Shown here in pieces: positions 14,871 to 29,800 of a stretch of DNA of 43,338 bases. Source of the DNA: Opitutia bacterium (lineage in GTDB: Bacteria; Verrucomicrobiota; Kiritimatiellia; CAIQIC01; Lenti-01); contig SABN01000014.1 of assembly GCA_009928955.1 (NCBI GenBank), forward strand, positions 1 to 43,338, read 5' to 3'. The position numbers and the translations under genes were made by a program. Under the pieces are notes generated by a model. That model searched no databases. It worked only from the letters and a program-made list of their open reading frames with translations, and was not told the DNA's origin. Position 1 is the first letter of the stretch; each line of letters begins with the position of its first letter.

Positions 14871-17800
14871 ATGAAATCGCGGCTTTGGATGGTGGGTGTA
14901 GGCGTGTGTCTTGCGCTGGGGGGGGCGTGGCCTGTCGGCGCCGCCGAATACTATGTCGATGACGACTCCGATGTCGGAGATGTTTACACGCCGGGCGTCA
15001 CGGGCAGCGATTTCCAGAACGGACTCACGCCCAGCACGCCCAAGCGGACCGTGAACGGGTTGCTCGCCGCCGTGACGCTGCTGCCGGGAGACATCGTCTA
15101 CATCGACACGGGCACGCATACGAACAACGTCGTCATCGGCACCGCGGTGACCGGTGCGCCGCTCAACCGCATCGAATTCCGGGGCACCACCAACGGCACG
15201 GTGTTCACCGGGAGCGGGAACCTGTTCGACGTCCGCGGCAAGCATCTGCAATTCCGGAACATCCGCGTGGCGGGGGGGTATGTCGGCCTCAACATGGTCG
15301 GCGCGGCCTTCTGCCGGTTCGACGAGGTGCAGGTGGTTTCCAACAGCTACGTTTCCGCCTTCTTGCAGTCGGCGTCGAACAGCAATGAATTCCGGCGGTG
15401 CGTGTTCATGTCGACGGCCGTCGAACCTTTTTTCGCGACCGGCTCGAAGGGCAACTACATCGAGCATTGCATCGGGATTTCCCCCGCCAACCGGTCGGCG
15501 TTCGCGGCCGACGCCGGGGGGGTGACCAACATCGTGGGCAGCATCATGCTCGGCGACATGGCGATCGGTCCCGACAACTACACGCCGGACCGGGGCAGCC
15601 GGAACCTCTTCTTCACGCAGCGCGCGCATTTCGGGGCGGAGACGGTGGCCGACGTGCAGCGGATCTACACCAACTGGACCGGGAACGCCTATGCCGATCC
15701 CAAGTTCCTGAACGCCGCCGCCCTCGATTTCCATCTGCTGAGCGCGGCGGGGTTCGTTTCCAACGGGACTTGGGTGGTGGATCCCGCGGTGGGATACAGC
15801 CCGGCGATCGATTTCGGCCCTTCAACGGCATCGGTCGGGGACGAGCCGCCCCCCAACGGGGGCCGGGTGAACATCGGCCTCCATGGCGGCACGGAAAATG
15901 CCAGCAAGAGCCGGACCGACGCCTGGCTGTTCGCGATGTCGTACAACGACGGCGGGACGTTGATGCAAACCGGGCAGCTGGAATGGGTGGCCAGCACCAA
16001 TTTCGGCGCGACGACGAAGGTGGATCTGCAGTACAGCACCAACCGAGGCACGAACTGGAGCGATATCGCGCGGGTGGATGCGACCAACGAGACCTACGCG
16101 TGGACACCCGCCTTTTCGAATCCCGCGGTGCTCTGGCGGGTGGCCGCCACCAATGGCGCGGTGGCTTCCACCAATGCCAAGCCCTTCAGCATCCGCAACG
16201 CCACCAACACCGCGTTCAACTTCTATGTGAACGACGACAGCGCGGCCAACGACATGTACTGCGGCGGCGCCCTCGGCAACGACGCCAACAGCGGCATCGC
16301 CTCCAACGTCCCCAAGCGGAGCCTGCAGGCGCTGTTCGACGCCTATCAACTGCGGGGCGGGGACCGGATCTATGTCGACACGGGCACCTACGCCACCAAC
16401 CTCTCCATCGGCTATTTCGATGGCGGGAGCGCCGGCAATCCCGTGCGCATCACCGGCAGCACCAACGGCGTGACCTTCAACCGGGGGAACACAACGGTGG
16501 ATGCGCTGACGCTGCAGGCGGGCTCGTATCTGCTCAACCGGGAAATCAGCCATCTGGAGATCGAGAACCTCCAGCTGGCCGGCGGGCTGAACGGGCTGTA
16601 TGCCAACCGGGCCTCGAACATCGTGATGCGCAATGTGCGGTTCACCGGGAACCAGCAATGGGGCGTGTCGCTGGTCAACTCCCGGCAGGTCTATTTTGAG
16701 GGCTGTCTCGCGGCGAACAACTCTTTCGGCGCCTTGTCGGTTCCGCTGGGCAACCTCTCCAACTTCTGGTCGAACGGAACGATGTGGGACAACACCACCA
16801 ACCTGGTGGCGAGAACCAATTCCCTGTCGGTCTCCAACAGCATCCTGGCCAATGGCACCACCCTGTTCGGGGATCAGGTGGTTCCGGGCGACTACAACGT
16901 GGTGTGGGGCATTCCGTTCGTGGGGGGGGGGTATGACACCAACACGCCGTTCTCGACCCTGCAGAACGCCGGCTTCTGGGCGCGCAGCCTGAAGGCCAAT
17001 CCGCAGTTCGCCAACGCGGCGGGCGGCGACTACCACCTGAAGAGCGTGACGGGGCGGTACGACCCCGGCCTGGGGGGCTTCGTGGCTGACCTGCCGGCGG
17101 AACATTCGCCGGCGATCGATTTCGGCGATCCGGCGGCATCGGTCGGGGCCGAGCCGCCGCCCCACAACGGGGGGCGGTTGAACGCCGGGATGCATGGCGG
17201 GACGACGCAGGCGAGCCAATCGCGCACGAACACCTGGCTGCAGTTGATCAGCTACATGGATGGCGGCACGCTGAGCGCCCAAACCGAGAATTGGCTGCGG
17301 TGGACCGGGGGCAATTACGCGCCCGGGGCGACCGTGACGATCCTGCTGTCGCGCGACGGCGGCTTGACCTGGACCAATCTGGCCAGCGGGGTCATGGCGA
17401 CCAACGGGGTCTACCGGTATCAGGAGCCCGTGGCCGACAATTCATCGTCGTTCAACGGCCTGCTGAAAGTGGAGCTGGAAAGCGATTCGAATGTCTCGAG
17501 CCAATCGCCGACGAATTTCACCTATCTCAACGGGACGTTTTCGTTCTACGTCAACGACGCCTATTCGCCGACGGACGACGTGTACTGCACGGCGGCGGGC
17601 GACGACCTGAATCCGGGGCTGAGCCGGGGGGCGCCGATGGCGAACCTGCATGCGGTGCTGGCCAAATATCCCCGGATGAATCCAGGCGACCGGATCTACG
17701 TGGACACGGGCGTCTACACGGCGACGAACCCCGTGAACCTGACGGCGAGCTATTCCGGCACCCCGGCCGAGCCGATCCTGATCGCCGGCAGCACGAACCG

Positions 17801-20800
17801 CGCGGCGGGCGGGACCGTGTTCAGCGGCGGGGTGCTGAAATTCGACTTCCGGACGGGCGCCTCCAACATCGTGCTGCGCGACATCACGCTGACCAACGTG
17901 GCGCGCGGCGTGGCGATGACGAACGCCGTGAACGTCCTGCTGGACGGCGTGGAGGTGCGTGGCGCCAGCAGCCGGGCGTTTGATCTGCAAGGCGTCAACG
18001 CGCGGAGCAACCAGCTGGTCCGGTGCGTGGCCCACGGCGGCGCCGTCGGCGCCTATCTGCTGCAAGCCACGAACGTCACCATCCGGAACTCCGTCTTTTA
18101 CCAGAACTCGGACGCGGGGATCTTCCTGGAAAGCGGCGCCGGAGTGCTGCTGGAGAACAGCCTGCTGTCCTCCACCCGCACCAATGCGGTGCTGATCTCC
18201 TTCGCCTCGGCAACCGGATTCTCGTCGGACTACAACGGCCTCCATGCCGGTCCGTTCACCCGGGTGGGCCGGAACCGGACCACCGGCGGCGTGGCGGACA
18301 ACCTGGCCGCTTGGCAGGTCCTGTCCGGCGGGCGGGATGTCCACAGCGTGCCGGGGGATCCGCAGATGGCCGATCCCGGCCAGTATGACTATCACTTGAA
18401 GACCCAGCAAACGCTGGGCCGGCGCCTGCCCGATGGCGGCCGGATATCGGATCTGGTGTCGTCGCCGCTGCTGGATGCGGGCAACCCGGCCACGACCGCC
18501 TACGCCAACGAGCCGGCGCCGAACGGGGGCCGGATCAACATCGGGCGGTTTGGGGGCACGGCGGAGGCCAGCATCGCCTTGGACTCTCCCTGGCTCAAGA
18601 CCGTTTCCTTCGGCGACGCGGGAAGCGTGACCAGCGGGGTGGTTCCGCTGGTCTGGACGGCCGGAGGGGGGTTCTCCAACCAGACGGTGAACGTCGAGGT
18701 TTCATCCGATGGCGGCAAGACCTGGGGGAGCGTGACCTCCGGGGTGCCGGCCACGAACGGCATCGCAAACTGGATCCTGTCCGACCTGCTGCCGGATACG
18801 CCGGCGGGGGTGTGGCGCGTGGTGTGCCTGAGCCCCGCCCTCTCGGCCCAGTCCAGCAATTTCTTCTTTTCCATCCGCAAACAGCCGCTGGACATTTTCG
18901 TGGCGACGGCGGACACCAACGAGGCGGTGTATGTCGCGGGGCCGGGGGCGGCAGACAACTGGAGGGCGACCTCGAACGAGCCGATCAACTCCGTGCGGAC
19001 GGTGTTCGAGCGCTTCGATCTGGAGCCGGGGGACCGGATCTGGGTGGATCCGGGCACCTATGCGGAGACCGAGGCGATCATGATCGGGATGAAGAACTCC
19101 GGATCGGCGACAAATCCGGTCCAGATCACCGGCAATGTGCTGTCGCCCTATCGCGGCACGGTGTTGGCGCGCGTTTTCCGCACGGTGGGCTCGAGCGTTT
19201 TCCAGATTTCCCGCGCGGGCGGGGTGCGGATGGAAGCCGTGGTGGTTTCGAACGGCTGGTCGGGCGTGAGCGCGGAGAACACCGGGAAGATCACGCTGGA
19301 GCGGGTCCGGGTGGGGCATTGCGGCACCAACGCCGTTTTCGCGGGGGCGGGCGCGACGCTCGATCTGAACCGGGTGATCATCGGGCAGAACCAGGCCAAC
19401 GGATTGCAGACCTTCACCGGGTCGGTGGTGACGGTGCAGCACAGCTTGATCCAGGACAACGCCCGGGCCAACGTGTTTTTCCGCGGGGGCGCCCTGACGC
19501 TCAAGAACAGCATCCTGGAGGCGGCCGGCTCGTCGCGGTTCGTGTACTACCTGGGCGGATCCGGGACGCTGGACGCGAACTACAACAACATCCGGGCGAC
19601 CGAAGGCGCCAACGTGGCCGGGGGCGACAACCGGGCCGCCAGCCGCTTCCTGATCGATTGGCAGATCAGTTCGTCGAACGATGTCCGCAGCTCCGGGTAC
19701 GCGGCGAATTTCGCCAATGCCGCCGCGATGGATTTCCATCTTCAGAGCGCATCCGGACGGTACGTGCCGGCGACCGGCGGGTGGACCAACGACGCGACGA
19801 CCGCCCGCTTGATCGATCTGGGCGATCCGGCGGCCTCCTATGCCAACGAACCGACGAACAACGGGGGGCGCGTCAACGTGGGGCTGTACGGCAACACGGG
19901 CGAGGCCAGCAAGAGTTCGGGGCAGGGGATGCTGGTGCCGCTGACCATGTCCGACGGCGGGACGATCCGAGGCGCGGTCGATCTGCATTGGTCCTGGGAA
20001 GGCGATCCGGGCATTGCGCCGGGGGAATCGCTGGTCGTCCAGTTTTCGGGAGACGGAGGGTCCAACTGGGTCGACATCGCCAATGCGTTTGCGGGGGACT
20101 CCAAGGTGAGCTGGGACAGCACCAACGTCCAGAGCACGGCGATGGGCGTCTGGCGGGTCGCGACGACCAACGGGACCGTCTGGGGGCAGACCGAGACCTT
20201 GTTCGCCGTGAGGAACGTGCCGCTGAGCTATTACGTGAACGACGGAAATCCGGACGGCGACGTGTATTGCTCGGAGGTCGGAAGATCCACCAACTCCGGG
20301 CTCGAAACGAACGCTCCGATCGATTCGGTGGCCCGCCTGCTCGGAAAATACAAGGTGGAACCCGGGGATGTCGTCTATGTGGACACGGGCATCTACCGCC
20401 AAAGCGCGCCGCTGGTGATTTCGGTTTCTTCGCCGGGGGCGACCAATCGATTGATCATCCAAGGCAGCACCAACGAGGCGTTCGGCGGGAGCGTGTTCAC
20501 CAACGCCAGCGGGGCGGTGATCGAGCTCCAGAACACCCACGTGGTGGAGCTGCGCGATCTCCGCCTCCATGGCGGCGACCAAGGGCTGCTGCTGACCCAG
20601 GCCAGCTCGAACCTCGCGTTCCGCGTGCGGTCCGTGGGCGCGCGCGGCAACGCCTTCCAATTAAGCACCCAATCCGACCAGAACCAGTTCATCCAATGCG
20701 CGGCGCTGAATTTCTCCCGGACCGGGTTCAGCGTGGTCCGGCCCCCCACTGAACAGATCGCGCCCGCGACCAATCATTGGATTGGCGGGGTGCTTTCGCC

Positions 20801-23800
20801 CGTTCCGGCCACCAGCAATGGAACGGCCGTGTCCACGGGGGTGTTGGTGGGCGTCCAATCCGGCCGCCTCTATGTCAGCAACAGCGTGTTCGTGGCCAAC
20901 AGTCCCGCGCATGGCATCTATTCCGTCGCTCCGTCGGTGATCCGCGGCAACTACAATTGCTACCACCAGCCGTTCACCAACACCTTGTTCGCCCTGATCG
21001 AGGGCGCGATCCCCTTGTATGGCCTGAATTCCATCAGTCTGGCGCATCTGGGCGCCTGGGCCGCGGCCAACCTGAGCGATGGCGACTCCTTCTCCGCCGA
21101 TCCGCTGTTCGGGGATCTGGAGAACGGCGATCTGCATCCCCGGAGCGCCGGCGGCCGGTATCGGCCGGAGACCGGGACCTTCGAGCCGGATGGGGAGACC
21201 TCTCCGCTGATCGATGCCGCCGATCCGGCGATGCCGTTTGCCCTGGAGCAACCGCCCAACGGCGGGCGGGCCAATCTGGGGATCTATGGCAACGATCCGC
21301 AGGCCAGCTGGGCGTCGCCCACCCACGCCAGCTATGTGCTGCTGACCCTCAATGAGGGCGGAACGGTCCAAGGGACCCAGACGCTCAAGTGGCTGCCCCA
21401 AGGCGAGGCCACCAGCACGGTGGGAAGCCTCATCATCCAGCTGTCCACGAACAGCGGCCTTTCGTTCCCGACGACCCTCGCGACGGTGCCCGCCACCCAG
21501 CGTCAATACGAGTGGAATTCCACCCTGCATCCTTCGGTGCCCACCGCCCGCTGGCGCGTCCAGCATTCCATCTATCCGGAATGGGTCGCCGCGTCCGACC
21601 GGGACTTTTTGATCCACAACACCAACCTGACCTATTATGTGGACGATGCGTCCACCAACAACAATGCCTATTGCAGCATGCCGGGAAATCCGGCCAACAC
21701 CGGACTTTCACCCGATTCGCCGCTGCCGTCCCTGGCCGACGTCCTGGCCCGTTACGATCTGGAGCCGGGCGACGTGGTGAAGGTCGACACGGGGACCTAC
21801 ACGCCGGCCGCGCCGATCACCATCGGCTATCTGGATTGCGGCACGGCCGCCCAGCCGGTGACGATCCAAGGGAGCACAAACCCTCCCGGCACCGTCTTTT
21901 CATGGAATGGATTGCGCATCGAGAACGCCCGCGGCGTCGCGGTGAAGAACTTGAAGTTCGAGTCGGCGTCGATTTCCCCCGCGGCGGCCTCCGTGGAACG
22001 CTCGGAGGACATCACGCTGGAGCAGGTGGACGTCTCCGGCGCATTTGGAACCGGCCTGGCGGTCGCGTTCAGCTCGAACGTGTTCCTCCGCAACTTCTCG
22101 GTTGTGGGGGCCGTGACCAACGGCGTGGCCAGCCAGGCTTCTTACAACACGCGGCTGGAATTCGGCACGATCTGGTCCAATGGGCTCGCCCAGGTGTCGA
22201 TCCGCAACCAGGCCGCCGTCGGCGGCTATATGGCCGAGCGCGAAGCGTCCTTCGTGACGGTGAGCAACTGCATCCTGGGGGCCTTCGGCGTCCGGAACCC
22301 GGCCTATGAGGTGCGCGGGACCCTGCATGCCAACTACAACAACCTCTATTTGTCGGGAGGGGCGCTGGCGGCGCTGGCCTACGAAGCCGGCTTCGCCCGG
22401 GAATTCGATTCCGTCGGGAGCTGGTCCGGCGCGACCAACAAAGACACCCGGAGCCTTTCGCACGATCCCCGCTTTGCGGATGCCGTTTCGGGCGATTTCC
22501 ATCTGAAGAGCTCCCGCGGCCGGTTCGATCCGGCCACGGGAACCTTCGTCGAAGTGGATCCCCCCTCCGAGAATTCGCCGCTGATCGACGCCGGCGATCC
22601 AGACGCGACCGCCATCGTCACCAACGAGCCGTCGCCGAACGGCGGCCGGGTCAACCTCGGCCGCTATGGCGGGACTCCGCAGGCCTCCAAGACGCCGACC
22701 AACGGCGCGCTCACGCTGATCAGCTTCAACGACGGCGGCCGGGCGTCCGGCACCAACGCGCTGGTGACGTGGCTGGCCCGCGGCTCGGCCACCGGCTCCA
22801 CGGTGACCATCTCCTATTCCGCGGATGGCGGGCTGACCTGGACGGTCCTGACCAATGGGATCTCGTCCTCCTTGGGTTCTTGGACCTGGAACACGACCAA
22901 CAGCCAGGAATCGGTGGAGGGGAAGCTGAAGATCGAAGCGAGTATCCCTGGAGTCACCGATGCGATCAGCGACAAGTTGTTCTCCGTCCGGAACGGGAAC
23001 TTCTCCTTCTATGTCAACGACCGGGACCGCGCCAACGACGTGTATTGCGGGGAGATGGGCAGCGATTTGAACAGCGGGTTGTCGTCCAACGCGCCCATGG
23101 AAACCCTGGGGAAATTGCTGGACCGCTATGATCTGGAAAGCGGCGACATCGTCTACATCGACACGGGCGTCTACAAGGGGGATCCGTGGCGGATCACGCA
23201 GGCCGACTCCGCCGGCGCGATCAACCTGCCGCCGGTGGTGTTCCAAGGCAGCACGTATTCCCTGCTCAACGGGACGGTCCTGGACCGGGAGTTGAGCCCC
23301 GTTGGCATCCAGGTGGACTATGCCGTGGGGGTCCAGCTGCGCAACATCACCGTTTCCAACACCCGGGCGGGAAGCGCGGTTTCCTTCAACGAGTGCCACA
23401 ACGCCGCCGCGGAGCACGTCGTGGCGGGGGGCGGAAACATCGGGTTCTCCATCACCCGGGGCAGCCAGATCCGCGTGGCCAACTGTCTGGTCTTCGACGC
23501 CTTCCAAGGGGTTCTGGTTTCCGCCGGCTTGTATGATCCTTCGATCAACTACCCGGTGATCGAGAACAACGTGTTCTGGGAAACCGCCGGGCCCGCCATC
23601 CAACTGGCCGGGGGGCAAGCCACCACGGTGCGAAACAACATCTTGTCGGTGGGCGCGGGCCACTATGTGTATGACCTCGGGGAGACCGCCAGCGTGATCG
23701 CGGACCACAACGCCATTTGGCTGGCGAGCGGCGGGCGCGTATACCGGAAGGAGCAGAGCCGCGCGATTTCGCCCGTGCCGATCATCTATGAAACCGTCGG

Positions 23801-26800
23801 ATCCTGGGCGGCCGCTTACGGACAGGATCTGCATTCGTACGACGGCGATCCTCTGCTGGTGGATCCGGCGGGCCGGAACTTCCATCTGAAGAGCCAGGCG
23901 GGACGGCATGTCGGCGGATTGGTGTGGACGAACGACCCGGTTTCCTCTCCGCTGATCGACGCCGGCTGGACGAATTCCGCCGCGTGGGCCAACGAGCCGA
24001 CCAACAACGGCGGTCGGATCAACATCGGGCTGCATGGGGGAACGCCGTGGGCGTCGAAAACCAGCACGAACTCGGCCCTCCATCTGCTGACCTTGAACCG
24101 GGGCGGCGTGGCGTCGGGATTGGTGGCGTTGAACTGGAAGGCCTCGGGAATGTCCACCGGCCACACGGTCCGCCTGGACGTCTCCCTCGACGACGACGGC
24201 AGTTGGACCCCGATCGCGACGAATCTCCAGGCCTCTTTGGGGGGGATCCAGTGGAACAGCGCGGGTTCTTCCCCGCTGGCGCGGTGGCGGGTGCGGGATG
24301 AACAGCAAACGAACGTGTTCGCGATCAGCGAGCTCAGCTTCGTGCTCCACAATGGGCCGATCCATTACTATGTGAACGATGAATTCCACGACGCCAACGA
24401 CATCTATTGCGACGCGCCGGGCAGCTCCGGGAACACGGGCGTATCGCCGGATTCGCCCAAGCGCTGGATTTCGGAGATCTTGGACGCCTACAACCTGGAG
24501 CCGGGCGACGTGATCTACGTGGACACCGGCAACTACCAAGCGGCGGAACCCACTGTCATCGGCGACCTGGATGCCGGCGACGTGTCGCAAGATCCCAGCC
24601 GGCAAGTGACGATCATGGGCAGCACCAACGTCCCGGCCGGCGGCAGCCGCTTCACCATGTCCGATCCGACGGTGTCGGCCTTCAAGCTGCAATCCACCCA
24701 TGGCATCCGCCTCAACCGGCTCAACATCCAGAGCGCCTGGCATGGCCTGTCCATCCAAGACAGTTATTTCGTCACGGCCGAATGGATGAACATCCGCGGA
24801 AGCGAGAATGGCGCGCACATCCTGTCCTCCTCCAACATCGTTTTTTCCCGCTCGGCGCTGGCGGGGAACCGGAATGCCGGCATCTATTTCTCGGGAGGGA
24901 ACAAATCCTCCTTGGACGTGGGATCCAGCGTGGTCTGGTCGAACCGCTACGGGATCTACCTGGACCAGGGATACGCCCGCGCCTCCAATTCCATCTTCGG
25001 GATGCTGTTGCCGAACTCCTTTGGGTTCTACGTCCAGACGGACAAGGCCCTGACCGAGATGCAAGGCGACTACAACAGCCTGTATGTGCAGCATGCAAGC
25101 GGAGCGGTGGGCGGGTGGCAGACGGGCGCGGGCGCCTCGACCCGCACGTCGGTCTTCACCACGGTTTCCGCATGGACCTTGGCATCGGGGCAGGACGCCC
25201 ATTCCTTGGCGCATCCTCCGCACTTGGCCGATCCGGGCACTGGCGATTACCACCTCAAGAGCAAGGGCGGCCGCCACCTGCCGGGTGAAACGAACCTGGT
25301 ATACGACGATGTTTCCTCCCCCCTGATCGACGCGGGGAATCCGCAATCGATGGCCTGGACGGCGGAGCCGGATCCCAATGGCCGGCGGCTCAACATCGGC
25401 CTGTATGGCGGCACCGCCGAGGCCAGCCGCAGCCCGACCGGCGGGTGGATCACCTTGATTACCTTGAACGACGGCGGGACCTCGCAGGGCTCGATCGAAC
25501 TGAAGTGGGCCGTGGGCGGCGCGGCGACCAACTACACGGTGTGCATCTATTATTCTCCGAACGAAGGCATCACTTGGACCAACGTGATCTGCGGCGTGTC
25601 AGCCGGCCTCGGGAGCTATCTGTGGGACAGCGTCCCCTATGGGCGCTCCGCGCTGGGGCTCTGGCGCATCAAGTGCCAGCAGGACGAAAGCATAGACGTG
25701 CAGAGCCAGTCGCCGTTCATCCTGCGCAACTTCGGCGAGATCCCCTACTACGTGAACGACGTCTACGACACCAACGACGTCTATTGCACGGCGTCCGGCG
25801 ACAACGCCAACCACGGCCTGTCCCCGGCCAAGCCCAAGGCCAGTCTGCAGGCGATTTTCGACACCTATGAACTGGCGCCCGAAGATGTGGTGTACGTGGA
25901 TGGGGGGACCTATTGGGCGGGGGCGCCGCCGATTGAAATCAACCAGCGGGACTCGGGCTATGGCAACGTGTATGTGACCATCCAGGGCAGCACCAATCCG
26001 GTGGCGCCCACCGTGTTTCAGTCGCCGTCGCTCGATGCGGCGTGCGTCTTCTCCCTGAACTATGCGGTCAATGTCCGCTTGAAAGACCTGACGATCCGCG
26101 GGGCCAAGGTGGGCGTGGAGTCCTACCAGACGATCGGCTGCCAACTCGACTCGGTGCGGGTGGAAGAAAACAAGATCGCGGGCCTGAATCTGAACAAGAG
26201 CGCCACGTTCCGGCTGATCCGGTCGGTGCTGCGGGAAAACGGGTTCATCGGCGTCGAAGGCGTGGCGGTCGCGCTCTCGGAGGCTTCGCTGGCCATTGAA
26301 AACAGCGTGCTGTGGAACAGTCCATCCGCCATCTCGGGGAGAGGGGTGTTGACCGTGACCAACAGCGTGTTGGACGCCAACGGGCCCAACGGGCGCATCT
26401 ATCGCTTCGGCATCGGCGGCTTGGGCGACTTCCGCGGCGACTACAACTGCTATTCGCGCAAGGATGGCGCGCTGATCGCGGAAGAAGACAAGCTGGTGGG
26501 CGGCAACGAATATTACAACGACTTGCCGTTGTGGAGCGCGGCTTCCTCGTCGGATTGGCACAGCATGACGATCCCTTCGGCTTCCGTTTCCAATGCGTTC
26601 GCCAATGCGCCCGGCGGGGATTTCCATCTCCGCAGCCCGCAAGGACGCTTCTGGAATGGGGCCTGGACCAATGACGCGGTGCTCTCGCCGCTGATCGACG
26701 CCGGGGCTCCGGAATGGCCCAGCGACCAGGAGCCGGTTCCCAACGGGGGCCGCATCAACATCGGGGCCTACGGCAACACGCCGCAGGCATCCATGACCCA

Positions 26801-29800
26801 GACCAATCCGCCATGGGTGCGCGCGGTTTCCCTCAACGAGGGCGGCGTCGTCTCGACCAATGTCCTGTTGTACTGGGCGTACGGGGGCATTCCCGACAGC
26901 ACCTTGGTCCGGCTGGAGTATTCCGACAACTACATGGACTCGTGGAAGCCCATCGCCAGCAACCGCACCGTCGGCTCCCGCCAATTTGACTGGGACATCA
27001 GCTCGATGCCGTTGAGCTTGGCGGTGTTCTGGCGGGTGGTCGCCCAGGCCAGCACCAATGTGTGGGACGCGTGCGACCTGCCGTTTTCGATCAAGACCCG
27101 GAACTACGACTACTACGTCAACGACGGATCCACCAACGGGGATCGCTGGTGCACGCAGGTCGGGCAGGAATGGAACCCCGGCACGAATTCCGCGGCGCCC
27201 ATCAGCAGCGTGAACGCCCTGCTGGCGCGCTATCCCGTGGGCGGGGGCGACCGCATCTACATCGACACGGGAGAATACCCCGTGACGAGCGTCTCGCGGA
27301 TCCTCCTGAACAACGCGAACACCGGGACCGAGGCCAAGCCGCTGTTGATCTATGGCAGCACCAATGCGTCGTGGAACGGCACCAATGCGCTGTGGAACGG
27401 GACGCTTCTGGCGGGCGATGGCTCGGCGGACGGGATCAAGATCCAAAACGCGCGCTACATCGAGATGCACAACCTGCGGATCAAGGGCATGGGGAATGGC
27501 GTTTCGCTCGAGAATGTCGATGGCGTCCGGCTGCGGGGGCTGGAGCTGTTCAACAATCTGACCAACGGCATCTTCGTTTCCGGCAGCGGCGCCTTGGACG
27601 TGCAGAACTGCCGCATCTGGAGGAACGGGCTGTTCGGGTACTACTCCGCCGGACAGAAAGGCCGGCAGGGGATCTTGAACTCGACCTTCTGGGCGAACCA
27701 AGCCGGGGCGGCGCTGAATGGCCAAGGTCTGTTGAATGTGTCCAACAGCATCTTGGTCGTGACCAATGGCGCGGCGATCTACACCGAATCCGGGGCGGGA
27801 GCGATCGGGGGCGACTACAATCTGTTCAGCAAATCGGCGGGGGGCGTGATGGCCAGCAATCTGCGGGATCGGGTGATCTTCTCCAATCTCCGCCAATGGC
27901 AGACGCAGGGGCGCGACCAGTACAGCCTCGTGGAGGATCCGTTGTTCGTGGATCCCGCGTCCGGCAATTTCCACCTGCAGAGCCGCCAGGGATATTGGAG
28001 CAACGGGACTTGGGCCGTTTCGGCCAACACCTCCTGGGCCATCGACGCGGGAGATCCTTCTTCGTCCGCCGCCACCAACGAACTTCCGCTCAACAGCGGC
28101 GGCCGGATCAATCTCGGCGCCTACGGGGGAACCAGCGAGGCTTCGCTCACCGACACCAACTCGCCGGCGCTGCTGCCGGTCAGCTTGCGGGACGGAGGCG
28201 TGGCGCCCAACAACCAGATCCTGTATTGGCTGTACCGGGGGCTCAATCCAACCAACACGGTCAACATCCAATTCTACGACGGCGCCTCGTGGCAAACCGT
28301 GGCCGAAAACGTCAGGATCGATACGAACCAATATGTCTGGTCCAGTTCGGTGGGGACGCCCGAGGCCTTGTGGCGGGTGGTGTTGGTGGCCAACCCCGCC
28401 ATCCTCGGGGCGACGGACGTCCTGTTCTCGCTGCGGCCGTTTGCCTTGACCTACTTCGTGAACGACGACAGCCGGGACAACGATGTGTACACCGGGGCGT
28501 TCGGCTCTCCCACCAACCGGGGGTATGTCTCCAACAGCCCCTTGCATTCGATCCAGGCGGTGCTGGAAAAATACCAGCTGCTCGGCGGCGACGAAATCAA
28601 GGTGGACACGGGCGTGTACGCGATGTCGGAACCAGTCCAGATCACGCTCCTGAGCCGGGGAGACACGACCAACCGCGTGAAATTCACCGGCAGCACCAAT
28701 TGGCTGGCCGGAGGGTCCCGGCTGGAGCCGGAGATCGGCATGAACGGCCCGGCCTTCCTGTTCTACAACACCAGCGACATCGACCTGTCCTGGTTCCATG
28801 TGCTGGGGTTCACCAACGCCGTGTCCTTCCAGGGCGATGGATCCATCCGCTGCCGCCTCATGGATCTCGACATCCAAGGGTCGTTCGGCGCCGGCGTCGC
28901 GCTTTCCAAGGCCGATGACATCGAATTGCTCCGCGTGCTGATCCGGGAGGGAGAAACCAACGGGATCGTGGCGGCCAACAGCACGTTTGGATTGGACGGC
29001 TGCGTGCTGTGGTCCAACCGATATTCCACGATGCGCTTCGGGGAATTTGTCGAGCTGGAGATGACCAATTCGGTTCTGGAGGCTTCGGGCGTGGGGAACT
29101 ATTGCTATCTGTCCAGCACCACCGCGGTGATCAAGGCGGATTACAACAATCTCTACATCCGCAACGGGGCCCAGGTCGCCTCCATCAATGGCCTGCAGTA
29201 TGAGAAGGTTCCGGCGTGGTCGTTGAGCGTGACGCAGGATGTGCATTCGCTGAGCACGGATCCGCTTTTCCACGATCCGTCCAACGGGGATTTCCATCTG
29301 CAGAGCAAAGGCGGCCGCTACGATCCGGCGACGAGGAACTTCGTGACCACCGACACGGTGTATTCCCGCCTGATCGACATGGGGTCGCCGCGTTCCGCGT
29401 GGAGCAACGAGCCTTCGACCAACGGCAGCCGCCGCAACATCGGCCTGTATGGCAACACCGCGCAGGCCAGCAAGAGCAACACCAACCGGTGGCTGCAGGC
29501 GGTCACCGCGATGGGCGGCGGCATCATGTATGGCATGTTCGACCTGGTCTGGGGATACGGAGGCGGAATCGCCTCCAACGAAGTCGTCCAGTTGTGGTAT
29601 TCCTATGACAACGGGACGGCGAACTGGCGGTTCATCGACGAGTGCGCGGTCGGGGCGGGCCAGCTCAGGTGGCAAAGCGATGAGCTGCAGCTGTCGGGCG
29701 GCAATTGGATCCTGGCCTATCCGACCAGTCCCGCCGGACGGTGGCGGATTGTCCTGAAGAACAGCTCTCCGGCCGTGATGGATATGATTCCGACCTACTT

